NCBI GenBank assembly: GCA_030601965.1
Contig: JAUWAR010000001.1
Span: 1-31,840, forward strand
Length of the DNA stretch: 31,840 nt
Origin: a bacterium
Lineage (GTDB): Bacteria; Hydrothermota; UBA3073; JACQXS01; JAUWAR01
Direction: 5' to 3'
The position numbers and the translations under genes are program-made. The notes under the pieces were generated by a model that did no database searches, was not told the origin of the DNA, and saw only the letters and a list, made by a program, of their open reading frames with translations. Position 1 is the stretch's first letter. Every line of letters begins with the position of its first letter. Below are positions 1 to 7,800 of the stretch, piece after piece.

Positions 1-30
1 GATTATCAATATTCATGAGAAACGGTTATT

Positions 31-92
31 GGTTCATAGTTCATTGTTCATAGACAAAATAATTAACAACTATGAACTAATAACAATGAACC
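31..92. repeat. Long imperfect inverted micro-repeat after hslV
   Basis: Two 23-base arms (31-53 and 70-92) built from the words GGTTCAT, AGTTCAT and TGTTCATAG pair with about four mismatches around a 16-base AT-rich loop. The element ends two bases from the hslV stop codon. The same words reappear between yidC and the DUF58 gene (25292-25372). It could act as an mRNA 3'-end hairpin, but there is no clear U-tract, so a terminator role is inference. Confidence 0.6.
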
Positions 93-93
93 A

Positions 94-624
94 TTACAAT
101 GTTTCTATTACTATATTCTCATTTGTATATAGGCATATAGAGGCTGTAAGTTTGATAGATTGTTCTACAATCTCTTTGGCACTTAAATTTGAATATTTTA
201 CAAGTGCCCTTGCCGCAGCGAGTGCATAAGGTCCACCTGAACCTAATGCTATTATCCCATCATCGGGCTGTATGATATCACCACTTCCAGAAACGATGTA
301 AGAATGGTCTTTATCAAGAATACCTAAAATTGCCTCAAGCCGTCTTAACATCTTATCAGTCCTCCAGTCTTTTGCAAGTTCTATAACAGCCCTTTCCAAG
401 TTACCATGAAATTCATCTAATTTATTTTCAAATCTCTCAAAGAGTGTAAGTGCATCTGCCACACCTCCAGCAAAACCAGCAAGAATTTTATCATGATAGA
501 GTCTTCGGACCTTATTTGCCTTATGTTTCATTATTGTATTTTCAAATGTTACCTGTCCATCACCACCCATAGCCGCCTTTCCTTTATACCTGATACCGAG
601 AATAGTTGTAGAGTGAATTTTCAT
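94..624 (-). CDS. hslV: ATP-dependent protease subunit HslV
   Basis: This is the proteolytic subunit of the HslUV (ClpYQ) protease, an Ntn-hydrolase that degrades unfolded proteins in the cytoplasm. Starting at 624 gives MKIHSTTIL, so a five- or six-residue propeptide precedes the catalytic threonine of TTIL. Counting from that Thr, the family Asp17 (GGDGQV) and Lys33 (KANKVRRL) fall exactly in place, and the GFAGGVADA and GSGGPYALAAARAL segments are present. The frame is open up to an ATG at 693 that overlaps the guaB stop, but a promoter (TTGACA at 664-669, TAATCT at 641-646) lies inside that extension and the family has a very short propeptide, so 624 is preferred. There is no clear Shine-Dalgarno. 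The ATPase partner HslU is not in the window. Confidence 0.93.
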   Translation of the reverse strand: MKIHSTTILGIRYKGKAAMGGDGQVTFENTIMKHKANKVRRLYHDKILAGFAGGVADALTLFERFENKLDEFHGNLERAVIELAKDWRTDKMLRRLEAILGILDKDHSYIVSGSGDIIQPDDGIIALGSGGPYALAAARALVKYSNLSAKEIVEQSIKLTASICLYTNENIVIETL

Positions 625-640
625 AATTTTATTTAAAAAG

Positions 641-669
641 AGATTATCAGATGTTGCATCGTATGTCAA
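641..669 (-). promoter_or_regulatory. hslV promoter candidate
   Basis: On the minus strand TTTCTTGACA (-35 at 664-669) is followed after 17 bases by TAATCT (641-646); GATAAT at 15 bases is an alternative -10. It lies just downstream of the guaB stop, so hslV can be transcribed apart from guaB. The predicted start leaves only about 10 bases before the ATG at 624. Confidence 0.5.
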
Positions 670-689
670 GAAATAATACGAGCGAGAAC

Positions 690-2120
690 TCATATCTCAT
701 AATTCGGGGGTTCTTTTGTTATTGTTATATCATGTGGATGACTCTCCATTAAACCTGCTTTTGTCTGTCCTATAAATTTTGCCCTTTCTCTGAGTTCTTT
801 TAGATTACTGGCACCACAATATCCCATGCCAGACTTTAGCCCACCAATCAACTGATAGATGATTTCTGAAACATTTCCTCTGTATGGAACCCTTCCCTCT
901 ACCCCCTCGGGAACAAGTTTCCTTGCATCTTCCTGAAAATACCTATCACTGGACCCTTGCTTCATCGCACCGATAGAGCCCATTGCCCTGTATGATTTAT
1001 ATCTCCTTCCCTCCAATAATATAGTTTCTCCTGGACTTTCCTCTGTGCCTGCTAAAATACTACCAATCATCACACTGTCTGCACCTGCAGCAAGTGCCTT
1101 TGTAATATCACCTGAAAATCTTATCCCTCCATCCGCAATCATAGGACAGAATTTTACTTTCGCACAGTCCATAATTGCTGTTAACTGAGGGACTCCAACC
1201 CCGGCAATTATCCTTGTTGTGCAGATAGAACCAGGACCAATACCTACTTTGACACCATCTATACCAAGTTTGGTCAAGGCGTTAAAAGCCTCCTCTGTGG
1301 CAATATTTCCACATATAAGGGCTGTATCACCAAATTTAGCCTTAATTTTTGGAATAATAGATAGAACAGCCTCAGAATGGGCATGTGCTGTATCTATCAC
1401 TAAAACATCACAACCATATCTGCACAGTTCTCTTGCCCTGTCCATTATATCACTTGTTATACCAATAGCGGCACCAACCCGAAGTCTCTCCATATCATCT
1501 TTTGTTGCCTTTGGAAATGCCCGTCTTTTGCTAATATCTTTAACTGTGATAAGACCCTTGAGTACACCTTTTTTATCAACTACAGGAAGTTTCTCTACTT
1601 TTTTCTTTTTTAAAATATCTTCTGCCTCTTCAAGACTTACACCAACATCTGCAATAACAAGTTCGTCCTTTGTCATTATCTCATCTACCCTCTTTTCAAT
1701 ATCTTGTTGAAATATAATATCCCGTTTTGTGAGGATTCCTACAAGTTTGCCATTTTTATCAACTATCGGGAACCCTGAAATATTATATCTCTCCATTAGT
1801 TTGATAGCATTTTTAACCCTTTCTTCTGGATGTAATGTAATGGGCGATTGCACTATTCCGCTTTCGTATCTCTTAACTCTATCAACCTCTTCAGCCTGCT
1901 TTTCAATAGACATATTCTTATGAATAATACCAATGCCACCTTCCTTAGCCAGTGTAATAGCCATTTCTGATTCTGTTACTGTATCCATCGCAGCACTAAC
2001 TATTGGAATAGCAAGGCTAATATTCTCTGTAAGAAAAGTGCTAATTTCTACTTCTTTAGGCAGGACAAAAGAGTGCTGAGGCACAAGAAGCACATCATCA
2101 AAAGCAAGTCCTTGTTTCAT
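690..2120 (-). CDS. guaB: IMP dehydrogenase GuaB
   Basis: It catalyses the NAD-dependent oxidation of IMP to XMP, the committed step to guanine nucleotides, in the cytoplasm. The 476-residue length is typical. The N-terminal barrel strand QGLAFDDVLLVP is followed by a CBS pair (about residues 92-205) and the rest of the TIM barrel. The catalytic cysteine is Cys300 in GPGSICTTR, and the active-site flap has the YFQEDARKLVPEG and GRVPYRG motifs. No Shine-Dalgarno precedes the ATG at 2120. A promoter at 2152-2181 and an 18-base palindrome (2132-2149) lie in the divergent region shared with the oxidoreductase gene at 2255. A purine permease lies two genes away on the other strand, a loose purine theme. 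Confidence 0.97.
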   Translation of the reverse strand: MKQGLAFDDVLLVPQHSFVLPKEVEISTFLTENISLAIPIVSAAMDTVTESEMAITLAKEGGIGIIHKNMSIEKQAEEVDRVKRYESGIVQSPITLHPEERVKNAIKLMERYNISGFPIVDKNGKLVGILTKRDIIFQQDIEKRVDEIMTKDELVIADVGVSLEEAEDILKKKKVEKLPVVDKKGVLKGLITVKDISKRRAFPKATKDDMERLRVGAAIGITSDIMDRARELCRYGCDVLVIDTAHAHSEAVLSIIPKIKAKFGDTALICGNIATEEAFNALTKLGIDGVKVGIGPGSICTTRIIAGVGVPQLTAIMDCAKVKFCPMIADGGIRFSGDITKALAAGADSVMIGSILAGTEESPGETILLEGRRYKSYRAMGSIGAMKQGSSDRYFQEDARKLVPEGVEGRVPYRGNVSEIIYQLIGGLKSGMGYCGASNLKELRERAKFIGQTKAGLMESHPHDITITKEPPNYEI

Positions 2121-2131
2121 TAATATAGTCT

Positions 2132-2149
2132 ATCCGTTAGCTAACGGAT
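2132..2149. repeat. Perfect 18-bp palindrome at the guaB start site
   Basis: ATCCGTTAGCTAACGGAT is a perfect palindrome. It spans the predicted guaB transcription start (about 2145) and lies in the guaB leader. Its core CCGTYAGCTRACGG is shared with the palindrome inside lipA (8429-8444), so it is probably a member of a dispersed repeat family rather than a dedicated guaB operator, although it may affect guaB expression. Confidence 0.7.
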
Positions 2150-2151
2150 CA

Positions 2152-2181
2152 ACTATAGATTATCAACTATCTTGTTGTCAA
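2152..2181 (-). promoter_or_regulatory. guaB promoter candidate
   Basis: On the minus strand AATCTTGACA (-35 at 2176-2181) is followed after 18 bases by TATAGT (2152-2157), five of six consensus bases. Initiation is predicted near 2145, giving a leader of about 25 bases without a Shine-Dalgarno. Confidence 0.6.
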
Positions 2182-2199
2182 GATTTTTCACATTTTTCT

Positions 2200-2228
2200 T
2201 TGACATTTGAGTTCATTGAGTTGATATA
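2200..2228 (+). promoter_or_regulatory. Promoter candidate for the FAD oxidoreductase
   Basis: TTGACA (2200-2205) and GATATA (2223-2228) are separated by 17 bases, with initiation predicted near 2235, about 20 bases before the GTG start. It stands back to back with the guaB promoter: the two -35 boxes are inverted copies separated by a T-rich spacer. Confidence 0.45.
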
Positions 2229-2254
2229 GAGTTAACGCAATTAACTTATAATAA

Positions 2255-3403
2255 GTGAAAGAGATTGATATATTGGTAGTTGGTGGTGGTCCTGCGGGCT
2301 TGTCTGCATCCATTACTGCAAGGGAGTTCGGGGCTTCTGTTATACTTGTAGATGAAAACGATAAGATGGGTGGGCAATTAGTTAAACAGACTCACAAAAT
2401 TTTCGGGTCCAAAGAACACATTTGTGGAGTCCGAGGGCTTGATATTGGTTCAATTCTTGAAACACGAATTCACACGAATAAGAACACGAATATACACGAA
2501 AAATATACAATTTTGTCTTCGACTTCCTGTATCGGAATATATCCAAAAGAAAGTCAAACGACCCACTTACGTGGGTGCCCCGAAGTCAAAAGTCAAAAGT
2601 TTTTTGAGTGTCTAACTGTAAGGGGAGAAGAACTTATTACTATCAAATCAAAGGCGGTGATTGTTGCTACGGGTGCATCTGAGAATATGCTTTTATTTAA
2701 AGGTAATGACCTGCCGGGTGTTTATGGTGCTGGGGCAGTGCAGACACTTATGAATGTCTATGGAGTGATACCTGGTAAAAATGTGTTGATGGTAGGCTCA
2801 GGGAATATCGGGCTCATTGTGAGTTATCAGTTAATGCAAGCAGGGATTAATGTAGTTGGAATAGTTGAAGCACTTTTAGGAATTGGAGGTTATCTTGTTC
2901 ATGCCGCAAGGATACGCAGGCTTGAAATTCCAATATATACCTCTCATACTATTAAGGAGGCTATTGGTAAAGAAGAAGTGAGGGGTGCTATAATTGCAGA
3001 AATTGATACTAACTGGAAAGAGATTAATGGAACCGAGAAAAGAATTGAATGTGATACAATATGTCTTGCCGCAGGGCTTTCACCGTCCTGCGAACTTCTT
3101 AATCAGATAGGTTGTAAAATGGCCTATATTCCTGAACTTGGTGGATGGATTGCGCAGCATAGCCAGAATCTTGAAACATCTGTAAAAGGCGTATATGTAG
3201 CAGGTGATGTTTCCGGGATAGAGGAGGCTGTGACTGCTATGCTTGAAGGTAAAATAGCAGGTGCATCAGCTGTATTTGGAATATATGGATATAAGGAGGC
3301 TAAAAACTTGATAAACAAGACACTTTTAGACATTGAAGAATTCCGAAAAGGTCCATTTGGCGAAAAGGCAAGGATAGGCAAGGAAAAATTATTAAAAATT
3401 TGA
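2255..3403 (+). CDS. FAD/NAD-dependent oxidoreductase (pyridine nucleotide-disulfide type)
   Basis: This is a flavoprotein oxidoreductase of about 382 residues. The FAD-binding Rossmann motif VVGGGPAG starts about residue 8, with an acidic strand end VDENDKMGGQL. A second dinucleotide site GSGNIGLIVSYQ follows near the middle, with ATGA motifs typical of the fold and a C-terminal YVAGDVSG that contacts FAD. The body resembles the FAD subunits associated with sarcosine/opine oxidase and HcnB-type dehydrogenases, but the substrate cannot be read. No redox-active CxxxxC pair follows the FAD motif, so it is not a disulfide reductase. The start is GTG without a visible Shine-Dalgarno; no later start leaves the Rossmann motif intact. 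Residues of about 70-125 contain two repeat insertions: a tandem word array (2461-2500) and a hairpin flanked by AAGTCAAA words (2551-2600). Confidence 0.82.
   Translation: MKEIDILVVGGGPAGLSASITAREFGASVILVDENDKMGGQLVKQTHKIFGSKEHICGVRGLDIGSILETRIHTNKNTNIHEKYTILSSTSCIGIYPKESQTTHLRGCPEVKSQKFFECLTVRGEELITIKSKAVIVATGASENMLLFKGNDLPGVYGAGAVQTLMNVYGVIPGKNVLMVGSGNIGLIVSYQLMQAGINVVGIVEALLGIGGYLVHAARIRRLEIPIYTSHTIKEAIGKEEVRGAIIAEIDTNWKEINGTEKRIECDTICLAAGLSPSCELLNQIGCKMAYIPELGGWIAQHSQNLETSVKGVYVAGDVSGIEEAVTAMLEGKIAGASAVFGIYGYKEAKNLINKTLLDIEEFRKGPFGEKARIGKEKLLKI
2461..2500 (+). repeat. In-frame micro-repeat in the oxidoreductase gene
   Basis: Four degenerate copies of a roughly 10-base word with core ACACGAAT occur in tandem and are translated as ETRIHTNKNTNIHEKY. 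The stretch falls in a region of the fold where families vary, so the insertion is tolerated. Confidence 0.75.
2551..2600 (+). repeat. In-frame hairpin embedded in AAGTCAAA words
   Basis: ACCCAC-TTAC-GTGGGT (2561-2576) is a perfect 6-bp hairpin followed by GCCCCG. It is bracketed by AAGTCAAA (2551-2558) on the left and AAGTCAAAAGTCAAAAG (2583-2599) on the right, as if a palindrome had entered a tandem AGTCAAA array. It is read as THLRGCPEVKSQKFF inside the oxidoreductase. Confidence 0.65.
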
Positions 3404-3438
3404 CAAAATTAAGATTTTTATAGATACTAAAATCTGGT

Positions 3439-4755
3439 ATGTTAGAAAAATTATTCAAACTTAAGCAACAAGGCACTACTCCAAGAACAGAGGTTATCTC
3501 TGGAGTTACTACTTTTATGACAATGGCGTATATTATATTTGTTCAGCCTGTGTTTATGTCTGCGGCAGGAATGGACTTTGGGGCCGTGATGGTTGCTACC
3601 TGTATCTCTTCAGCAATCGCCACTTTGCTTATGGGATTTCTTGCAAATTATCCCATTGCACTTGCTCCTGCTATGGGACATAATGCCTTTTTTACTTATG
3701 CTGTTTGTATTGGTATGGGTGTTCCCTGGCAGACTGCACTTGGTGCTGTATTTATCTCTGGAACGCTATTTATTATACTTTCATTCTTTGGATTCAGAGA
3801 AAAGATTATAAATGCTATTCCCAGGTCATTGAAAAATGCCATTGCTGTGGGTATAGGACTCTTTATTGCATTTATAGGGTTTCAACACGCAGGACTTGTA
3901 AAATCTGACCCAAATACATTTGTTACTCTTGGAAATTTAGGCTCTGCTCCTGTGCTTCTTGCAATCTTTGGAATATTTTTAATAGCAATACTTATGGCAC
4001 TTAAAATAAAGGGCGCACTGCTTATCGGGATAATAGTTACTGCACTAATTGGTATTCCATCAGGAATAGTAAAATATTATGGAATAATTTCTACACCACC
4101 TTCACTTGCCCCTACATTTTTCAAACTTGATGTCATAGGTGCATTTAATATGGGGCTTTTATCAGTTATCTTTATATTCTTCTTTCTTGACTTATTTGAT
4201 ACGATAGGAACTCTAATAGGCGTCTCTGAACAGGCAGGATTTATGGTTAATGGCAAACTCCCAAGAGCCAGGCAGGCTTTATTTTCTGATGCAGTTGGAA
4301 CAGTATCAGGCGCTCTACTTGGAACATCAACAGTTACAAGTTACATAGAATCTTCTGCAGGAGTGGCGAGTGGTGGGAGAACAGGGTTGTCTAATCTTGT
4401 TACAGCAGTTTTATTTATTCTCTCTATTGTCTTTTATCCACTGGCAAAAATGATTGGAGGGGGATATAACGGTCTTTATCCTGTAACCGCACCTGCACTT
4501 ATAATAGTAGGAAGTATAATGCTTGCAAATGTAACAAAGATAAAATGGGAGGATATTACAGAATCCATACCTGCCTTCCTGACTTTAATAATAATGCCAT
4601 TTACATATTCAATCACAGATGGTATCGCAATTGGTTTTATATCTTATGTAATTCTCAAACTTGTAACAAGAAAAGGTAAAGAGGTTCATCCACTCCTTTA
4701 TATATTCTCCTGTCTCTTTATACTCAGATATGTGGTTATGTTTCTGCCAAATTAA
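3439..4755 (+). CDS. NCS2-family nucleobase (xanthine/uracil/hypoxanthine-type) permease
   Basis: This is a polytopic inner-membrane transporter of 438 residues, close in pattern to the AzgA/PbuG group (hypoxanthine, guanine or adenine:proton symport). Diagnostic segments are the N-terminal RTEVISGVTTFMTMAYIIFV, ALAPAMGHNAFFTY, the FFFLDLFDTIGTL helix and GTSTVTSYIESSAGVASGGR. About 12-14 hydrophobic segments are visible. No Shine-Dalgarno precedes the ATG. It lies 35 bases after the oxidoreductase with no promoter-like sequence of its own, so co-transcription is likely. A purine substrate is an inference from the subgroup, and guaB nearby is consistent with purine salvage. Confidence 0.88.
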   Translation: MLEKLFKLKQQGTTPRTEVISGVTTFMTMAYIIFVQPVFMSAAGMDFGAVMVATCISSAIATLLMGFLANYPIALAPAMGHNAFFTYAVCIGMGVPWQTALGAVFISGTLFIILSFFGFREKIINAIPRSLKNAIAVGIGLFIAFIGFQHAGLVKSDPNTFVTLGNLGSAPVLLAIFGIFLIAILMALKIKGALLIGIIVTALIGIPSGIVKYYGIISTPPSLAPTFFKLDVIGAFNMGLLSVIFIFFFLDLFDTIGTLIGVSEQAGFMVNGKLPRARQALFSDAVGTVSGALLGTSTVTSYIESSAGVASGGRTGLSNLVTAVLFILSIVFYPLAKMIGGGYNGLYPVTAPALIIVGSIMLANVTKIKWEDITESIPAFLTLIIMPFTYSITDGIAIGFISYVILKLVTRKGKEVHPLLYIFSCLFILRYVVMFLPN

Positions 4756-4768
4756 TAAATTTTTTTCC

Positions 4769-4796
4769 TTGACATTTTGGGAAATAGTAATATTCT
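4769..4796 (+). promoter_or_regulatory. Promoter of the cobalamin riboswitch/btuB unit
   Basis: CCTTGACA (-35 at 4769-4774) is followed after 16 bases by TATTCT (4791-4796). Initiation near 4803 would place the riboswitch about 30 bases into the transcript. Confidence 0.5.
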
Positions 4797-4835
4797 AAAA
4801 ATAATCGTTCTTTAAAAATATATTTTTTATCCAAA

Positions 4836-4972
4836 TAGGTAGAGGAAGTCTCCGTGAGATTCGGAGCGAGGTATTACCTCAAGCTGCCCCGCAACGGTAA
4901 TTTCTGATATAATAATCAGGAGAGCCCGGTCTATTACCTGTTTTGGTAAGTACTTTCGAGGGAAGGGAAGAT
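4836..4972 (+). promoter_or_regulatory. Cobalamin (B12) riboswitch
   Basis: The conserved landmarks occur in order: GAGGAAGTCTCCGTGAGATT, then GCTGCCCCGCAACGGTAA at about 4883-4900, and an ATCAGGAGAGCCCGGT segment (about 4915-4930) that corresponds to the B12 box. The AGGTATTACCT between the first two forms a small hairpin. The element sits between a promoter and an intrinsic terminator (4989-5026), directly ahead of btuB, so the natural reading is premature termination of the receptor mRNA when adenosylcobalamin or a related corrinoid binds. Landmarks were matched by eye; no covariance model was run. Confidence 0.9.
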
Positions 4973-4988
4973 ATTTTTTGATTTTTAT

Positions 4989-5026
4989 AACCCCAAACCT
5001 TCTCCTTTGAAGGCTTGGGGTTTTTG
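4989..5026 (+). terminator. Rho-independent terminator of the B12 riboswitch
   Basis: AACCCCAA then CCTTC pair with GAAGG then TTGGGGTT around the loop TCCTTT, followed by a T-run. The stem has two unpaired single bases. Its position between riboswitch and btuB makes it the expression platform. Confidence 0.88.
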
Positions 5027-5060
5027 TTTATGTAACTTTAAACGAAGATAGGAGGGCAAA

Positions 5061-7045
5061 ATGTTTGGTTTAATTATTGCTGTAAGTTTAATGGCACTGG
5101 TTCCTGAGGAGTATCCATTATATGAAATGGAAGAATTTGTTGTTACCGCTACGAGGATATATCAATCTTTGAAAGATGTGCCTATTACTACCACTGTTGT
5201 TACAAGGGAAGAGATTGAGGCTCTTGGGGCCCGGGATGTGGGTGAGGTGCTTCGTGGAGTGGCAGGGATAGAAATTAAAAGTTATGGACCGCTTGGTAGT
5301 AATGCCTCAGTGAGCCTCAGGGGTTCTGCCTCACAGCAGGTTCTGGTGCTGATTGATGGATGCCCAGTAAACTCTATCGCTAATGGTTGTGCCAATCTCG
5401 GAACTATATCACTGGGTAATATAAAACAAATAGAGATTGTTAAGGGTGCTATCTCGCATCTTTATGGTGCTAATGCTCTGGGAGGGGTAGTCAATATTAT
5501 TACCCGGCAGGCTACAGGACTTATTATTGAGGGAGATAGCAAATATGGAAGTTTTGATACATGGGGGCTGAAATTAAACCAGGGGGGTAAATTTGGTCAA
5601 ATAGCATACTTTCTTACTGAAGAGCATAAAGAGTCTGATGGATATCGGCCCAACTCACGCTATGAGGCAAACAGTCTATCTGGGCGATTTAGTATCCATA
5701 TAATAGAGGGATTAAAGGGCAATCTGCACTGCCGATATAATGATGCCTTATGTGGCATTCCAGGACCTCAGCCAGCCAAAGGAGTAGTGCCCAAGTATGG
5801 AAACGAGGAAGTCACCTCACTATTTGACCATCAAAAAGATAAGAATTTCTTTGGTAGCATCTCTCTGGAGTGGGAACCAATTAATCTTTCAGTAAGAACC
5901 TTATTTGACCACAGAGAGTTAGACTATTACTGGCGTCATGATGCATATGATGAACTGTGGACTCCATATACTGTGGATGAGCATTATAGATATCTTACTG
6001 ATATTCTTGGTGGGAGTATTCAGTCTCAATTTAGACCCAATAAATCCAATATAATTGTATCCGGTATAGACTATCGCCAGGTAAGTTTTTCTGCCAGGCA
6101 AATCCAAACCGATATTTCTGCAGGGACAGATACAATAGTGGCAGAATGGAGTCCATCTATAGAAGAATATGGAGTCTGGATTGAAGACGAGTGGCAAGTA
6201 GTTAAACCTATTAATATTATTGGTGGGATGAGATATGACTATCATTCTAAATATGGCAGTTGGGTAAGCCCTAATCTCGGGATTGTATATCATATAGGTA
6301 GAAATACTGCTTTTAGGTCTTCACTCGGAAAGGCATATCGGTCACCTACCTTTAATGACCTTTATTGGCCCATAAGTGGTAATTCAGAACTCAAGCCTGA
6401 GTGGGGAGTAAACTATGAACTTGGAGCAAGACACTCAATTTCTGGAGTTGTAACAATGGATGTCTCCCTGTTTAAGCGAGATACTGAGGATAAAATTGCC
6501 TGGGCACCAGATACAGGGGGAGTCTGGAAACCGACTAATGTTAATCAACATTACCTTTTAGGGGGTGAACTCACGCTTAAAAGTGCTATAGGTAGATTTA
6601 TCTCTCTCCAGGTGTCCTATACTTATCTTGATGCCGAAGAAACTGTAAGGGAAGTTGTCTACTCAGAGTGGGGTGGTGAAACAAGAACTGAGGATAGAAA
6701 AGGAAAGCAGCATTTATCCCCAGGAATATGCTGACAGCAGGAGTTACTGTTAAATCTCCATGGAATACTGACTTCCATCTATATGGCAAATGGATAGATG
6801 AAAGGGTAAATTACTATTCCAATTACAGTAATGCTCCAGTGGTTACTACCGATACCAGAAACCTTGATAGTTATACAGTTATAGATATAAGGTTAATACA
6901 GAGAATAGGAAGTGACAATATCTCAGTTGGAGTGAGTAATATCTTTAATGAGGATTATATGGAACAATTTGGCGATACTTTTGAAGATAGAGGCTATCCA
7001 ATGCCTCCAAGAAATTATAGGATTGGAATAAACTATAGTCTATAG
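5061..7045 (+). CDS. btuB: TonB-dependent vitamin B12 receptor BtuB, interrupted by a frameshift
   Basis: This outer-membrane receptor imports corrinoids using TonB energy. A strong Shine-Dalgarno (AGGAGGG) precedes the ATG. A short hydrophobic leader is followed by a TonB-box-like EEFVVTATR, the plug domain (about residues 35-150, with ALGARDVGEVLRGVAGIEI and LYGANALGGVVNIIT) and a long beta-barrel ending in a terminal strand RIGINYSL. The barrel is split: frame one stops at about 6734 with a spurious SPGIC end, while the next frame reads PRNMLTAGVTVKSPWN onward to 7045. One extra C in the CCCC run at about 6717-6720 restores a continuous protein of about 661 residues (LSPRNMLTAG). The B12 assignment rests on the riboswitch upstream. 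No BtuCDF transporter is adjacent. The stop overlaps the convergent HD gene by six bases. Confidence 0.88.
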
Positions 7046-7582
7046 ACCCAGAGATTCGTGGATTTCTTGTATTGAGGAAAGAACGAGACTGATAAAGTCT
7101 TTTAAAGAGAGTCCAATCTTTTCGCAAGCATTTATCTGCTCCCTATTTGCACCTGCGGCAAATTTCTTTTCTTTAAATCTCCGCATTACAAAATCTGTAT
7201 CAATAGAGAGGAGTTTTTTATCGGGATGCATAAGTGCGGCTGCTACTACGAGTCCAGTCAAAGGGTCAACTGCATAAAGTGCAATATCCAGTCTTGATTT
7301 TGGCTCTACATGACCTGGATGAGCCTTTATGGCATATATTATTTTCTCATCTACTTTACTTTCAAGCATTTCAGCAGTAGTAATACCGTGTTTTGGGAAA
7401 TCATCTTTTGTCTTCTCATAGTCTAAATCATGCAAAAGTCCTGCAAGACCCCAGAGTTCTTCATCCTCTTCAAAATGTCTTGCAAGTCTCCGCATAGAGG
7501 ATTCAACAGCAAGGCAATGCTTAATAAGGTTTTTTGTCTTTATTTCTTTATTTACAAGTTCAAACGCCTGTTCACGAGTCAT
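7040..7582 (-). CDS. HD-domain metal-dependent phosphohydrolase
   Basis: This 180-residue protein has the metal ligands of an HD domain: His22 (LIKHCLAVE), His51-Asp52 (GLLHDLDYE), His65 (PKHGITT), His88 and His91 (KAHPGH) and Asp in YAVDPLTG. Compact HDIG-type proteins of this size usually act on nucleotides or other phosphoesters in the cytoplasm, but the substrate is not known. A good Shine-Dalgarno (AAGGGGG) precedes the ATG. The stop codon shares the CTATAG sequence with the convergent btuB stop. The gene precedes no obvious partner. Confidence 0.8.
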   Translation of the reverse strand: MTREQAFELVNKEIKTKNLIKHCLAVESSMRRLARHFEEDEELWGLAGLLHDLDYEKTKDDFPKHGITTAEMLESKVDEKIIYAIKAHPGHVEPKSRLDIALYAVDPLTGLVVAAALMHPDKKLLSIDTDFVMRRFKEKKFAAGANREQINACEKIGLSLKDFISLVLSSIQEIHESLGL

Positions 7583-7593
7583 TATTCCCCCTT

Positions 7594-7800
7594 ATTTTAA
7601 ATTTCAAATATCAAAGCTCAAATGTCAAACGAAAACCAAATGACTAAATGTCCTTTCTGTCATTGCGAGCGATAGCGAAGCAATCTCATCTTTTAGATTG
7701 CTTCGTCGTTTCACTCCTCGCAATGACTCTCAGTGTTTTTTAGTATTTGGATTTTGGGCATTTATTTGATATTTGGATTTTGTAATTTGACATTTCTTTT
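7594..7800. repeat. Composite repeat: micro-repeat / palindrome / micro-repeat
   Basis: Words such as CAAATATCAAA and CAAATGTCAAAC (7594-7650) and TTTGGATTTTGGGC, TTGATATTTGG and TTTGACATTTC (7738-7800) lie in inverted orientation on both sides of a TGTCATTGCGAG palindromic element (7658-7728). The right-hand micro-repeat runs into the end of lipA and codes its last residues (VKLQNPNIK). The region therefore holds no gene but a nested repeat. Confidence 0.75.
7658..7728. repeat. Dispersed palindromic element, TGTCATTGCGAG family
   Basis: The outer arms TGTCATTGCGAG and CTCGCAATGAC are inverted repeats, with an inner pair GCGAAGCAATCT / AGATTGCTTCGT. A second copy lies at 12205-12285 and a related element with the same TGTCAT/ATGACA ends at 10166-10226. 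This sequence type is widespread as an intergenic repeat in several uncultured phyla (recalled, not searched). Confidence 0.85.

Noticed and set aside
94..693. Longer HslV starting at ATG 693 (overlaps the guaB stop as ATGA)
   Set aside because: The extension contains a promoter-like TTGACA and would give a 28-residue propeptide; the family has only a few residues before the catalytic Thr.
1219..1710. 163-residue open frame opposite guaB
   Set aside because: It lies wholly inside a convincing guaB and its composition (Ser/Ile-rich) is what an antisense of a conserved gene yields.
2247..2252. TATAAT just before the GTG of the FAD oxidoreductase as a -10 box
   Set aside because: Transcription would start inside the gene, past the GTG, and no -35 lies at proper distance. 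The TTGACA/GATATA pair upstream is better.
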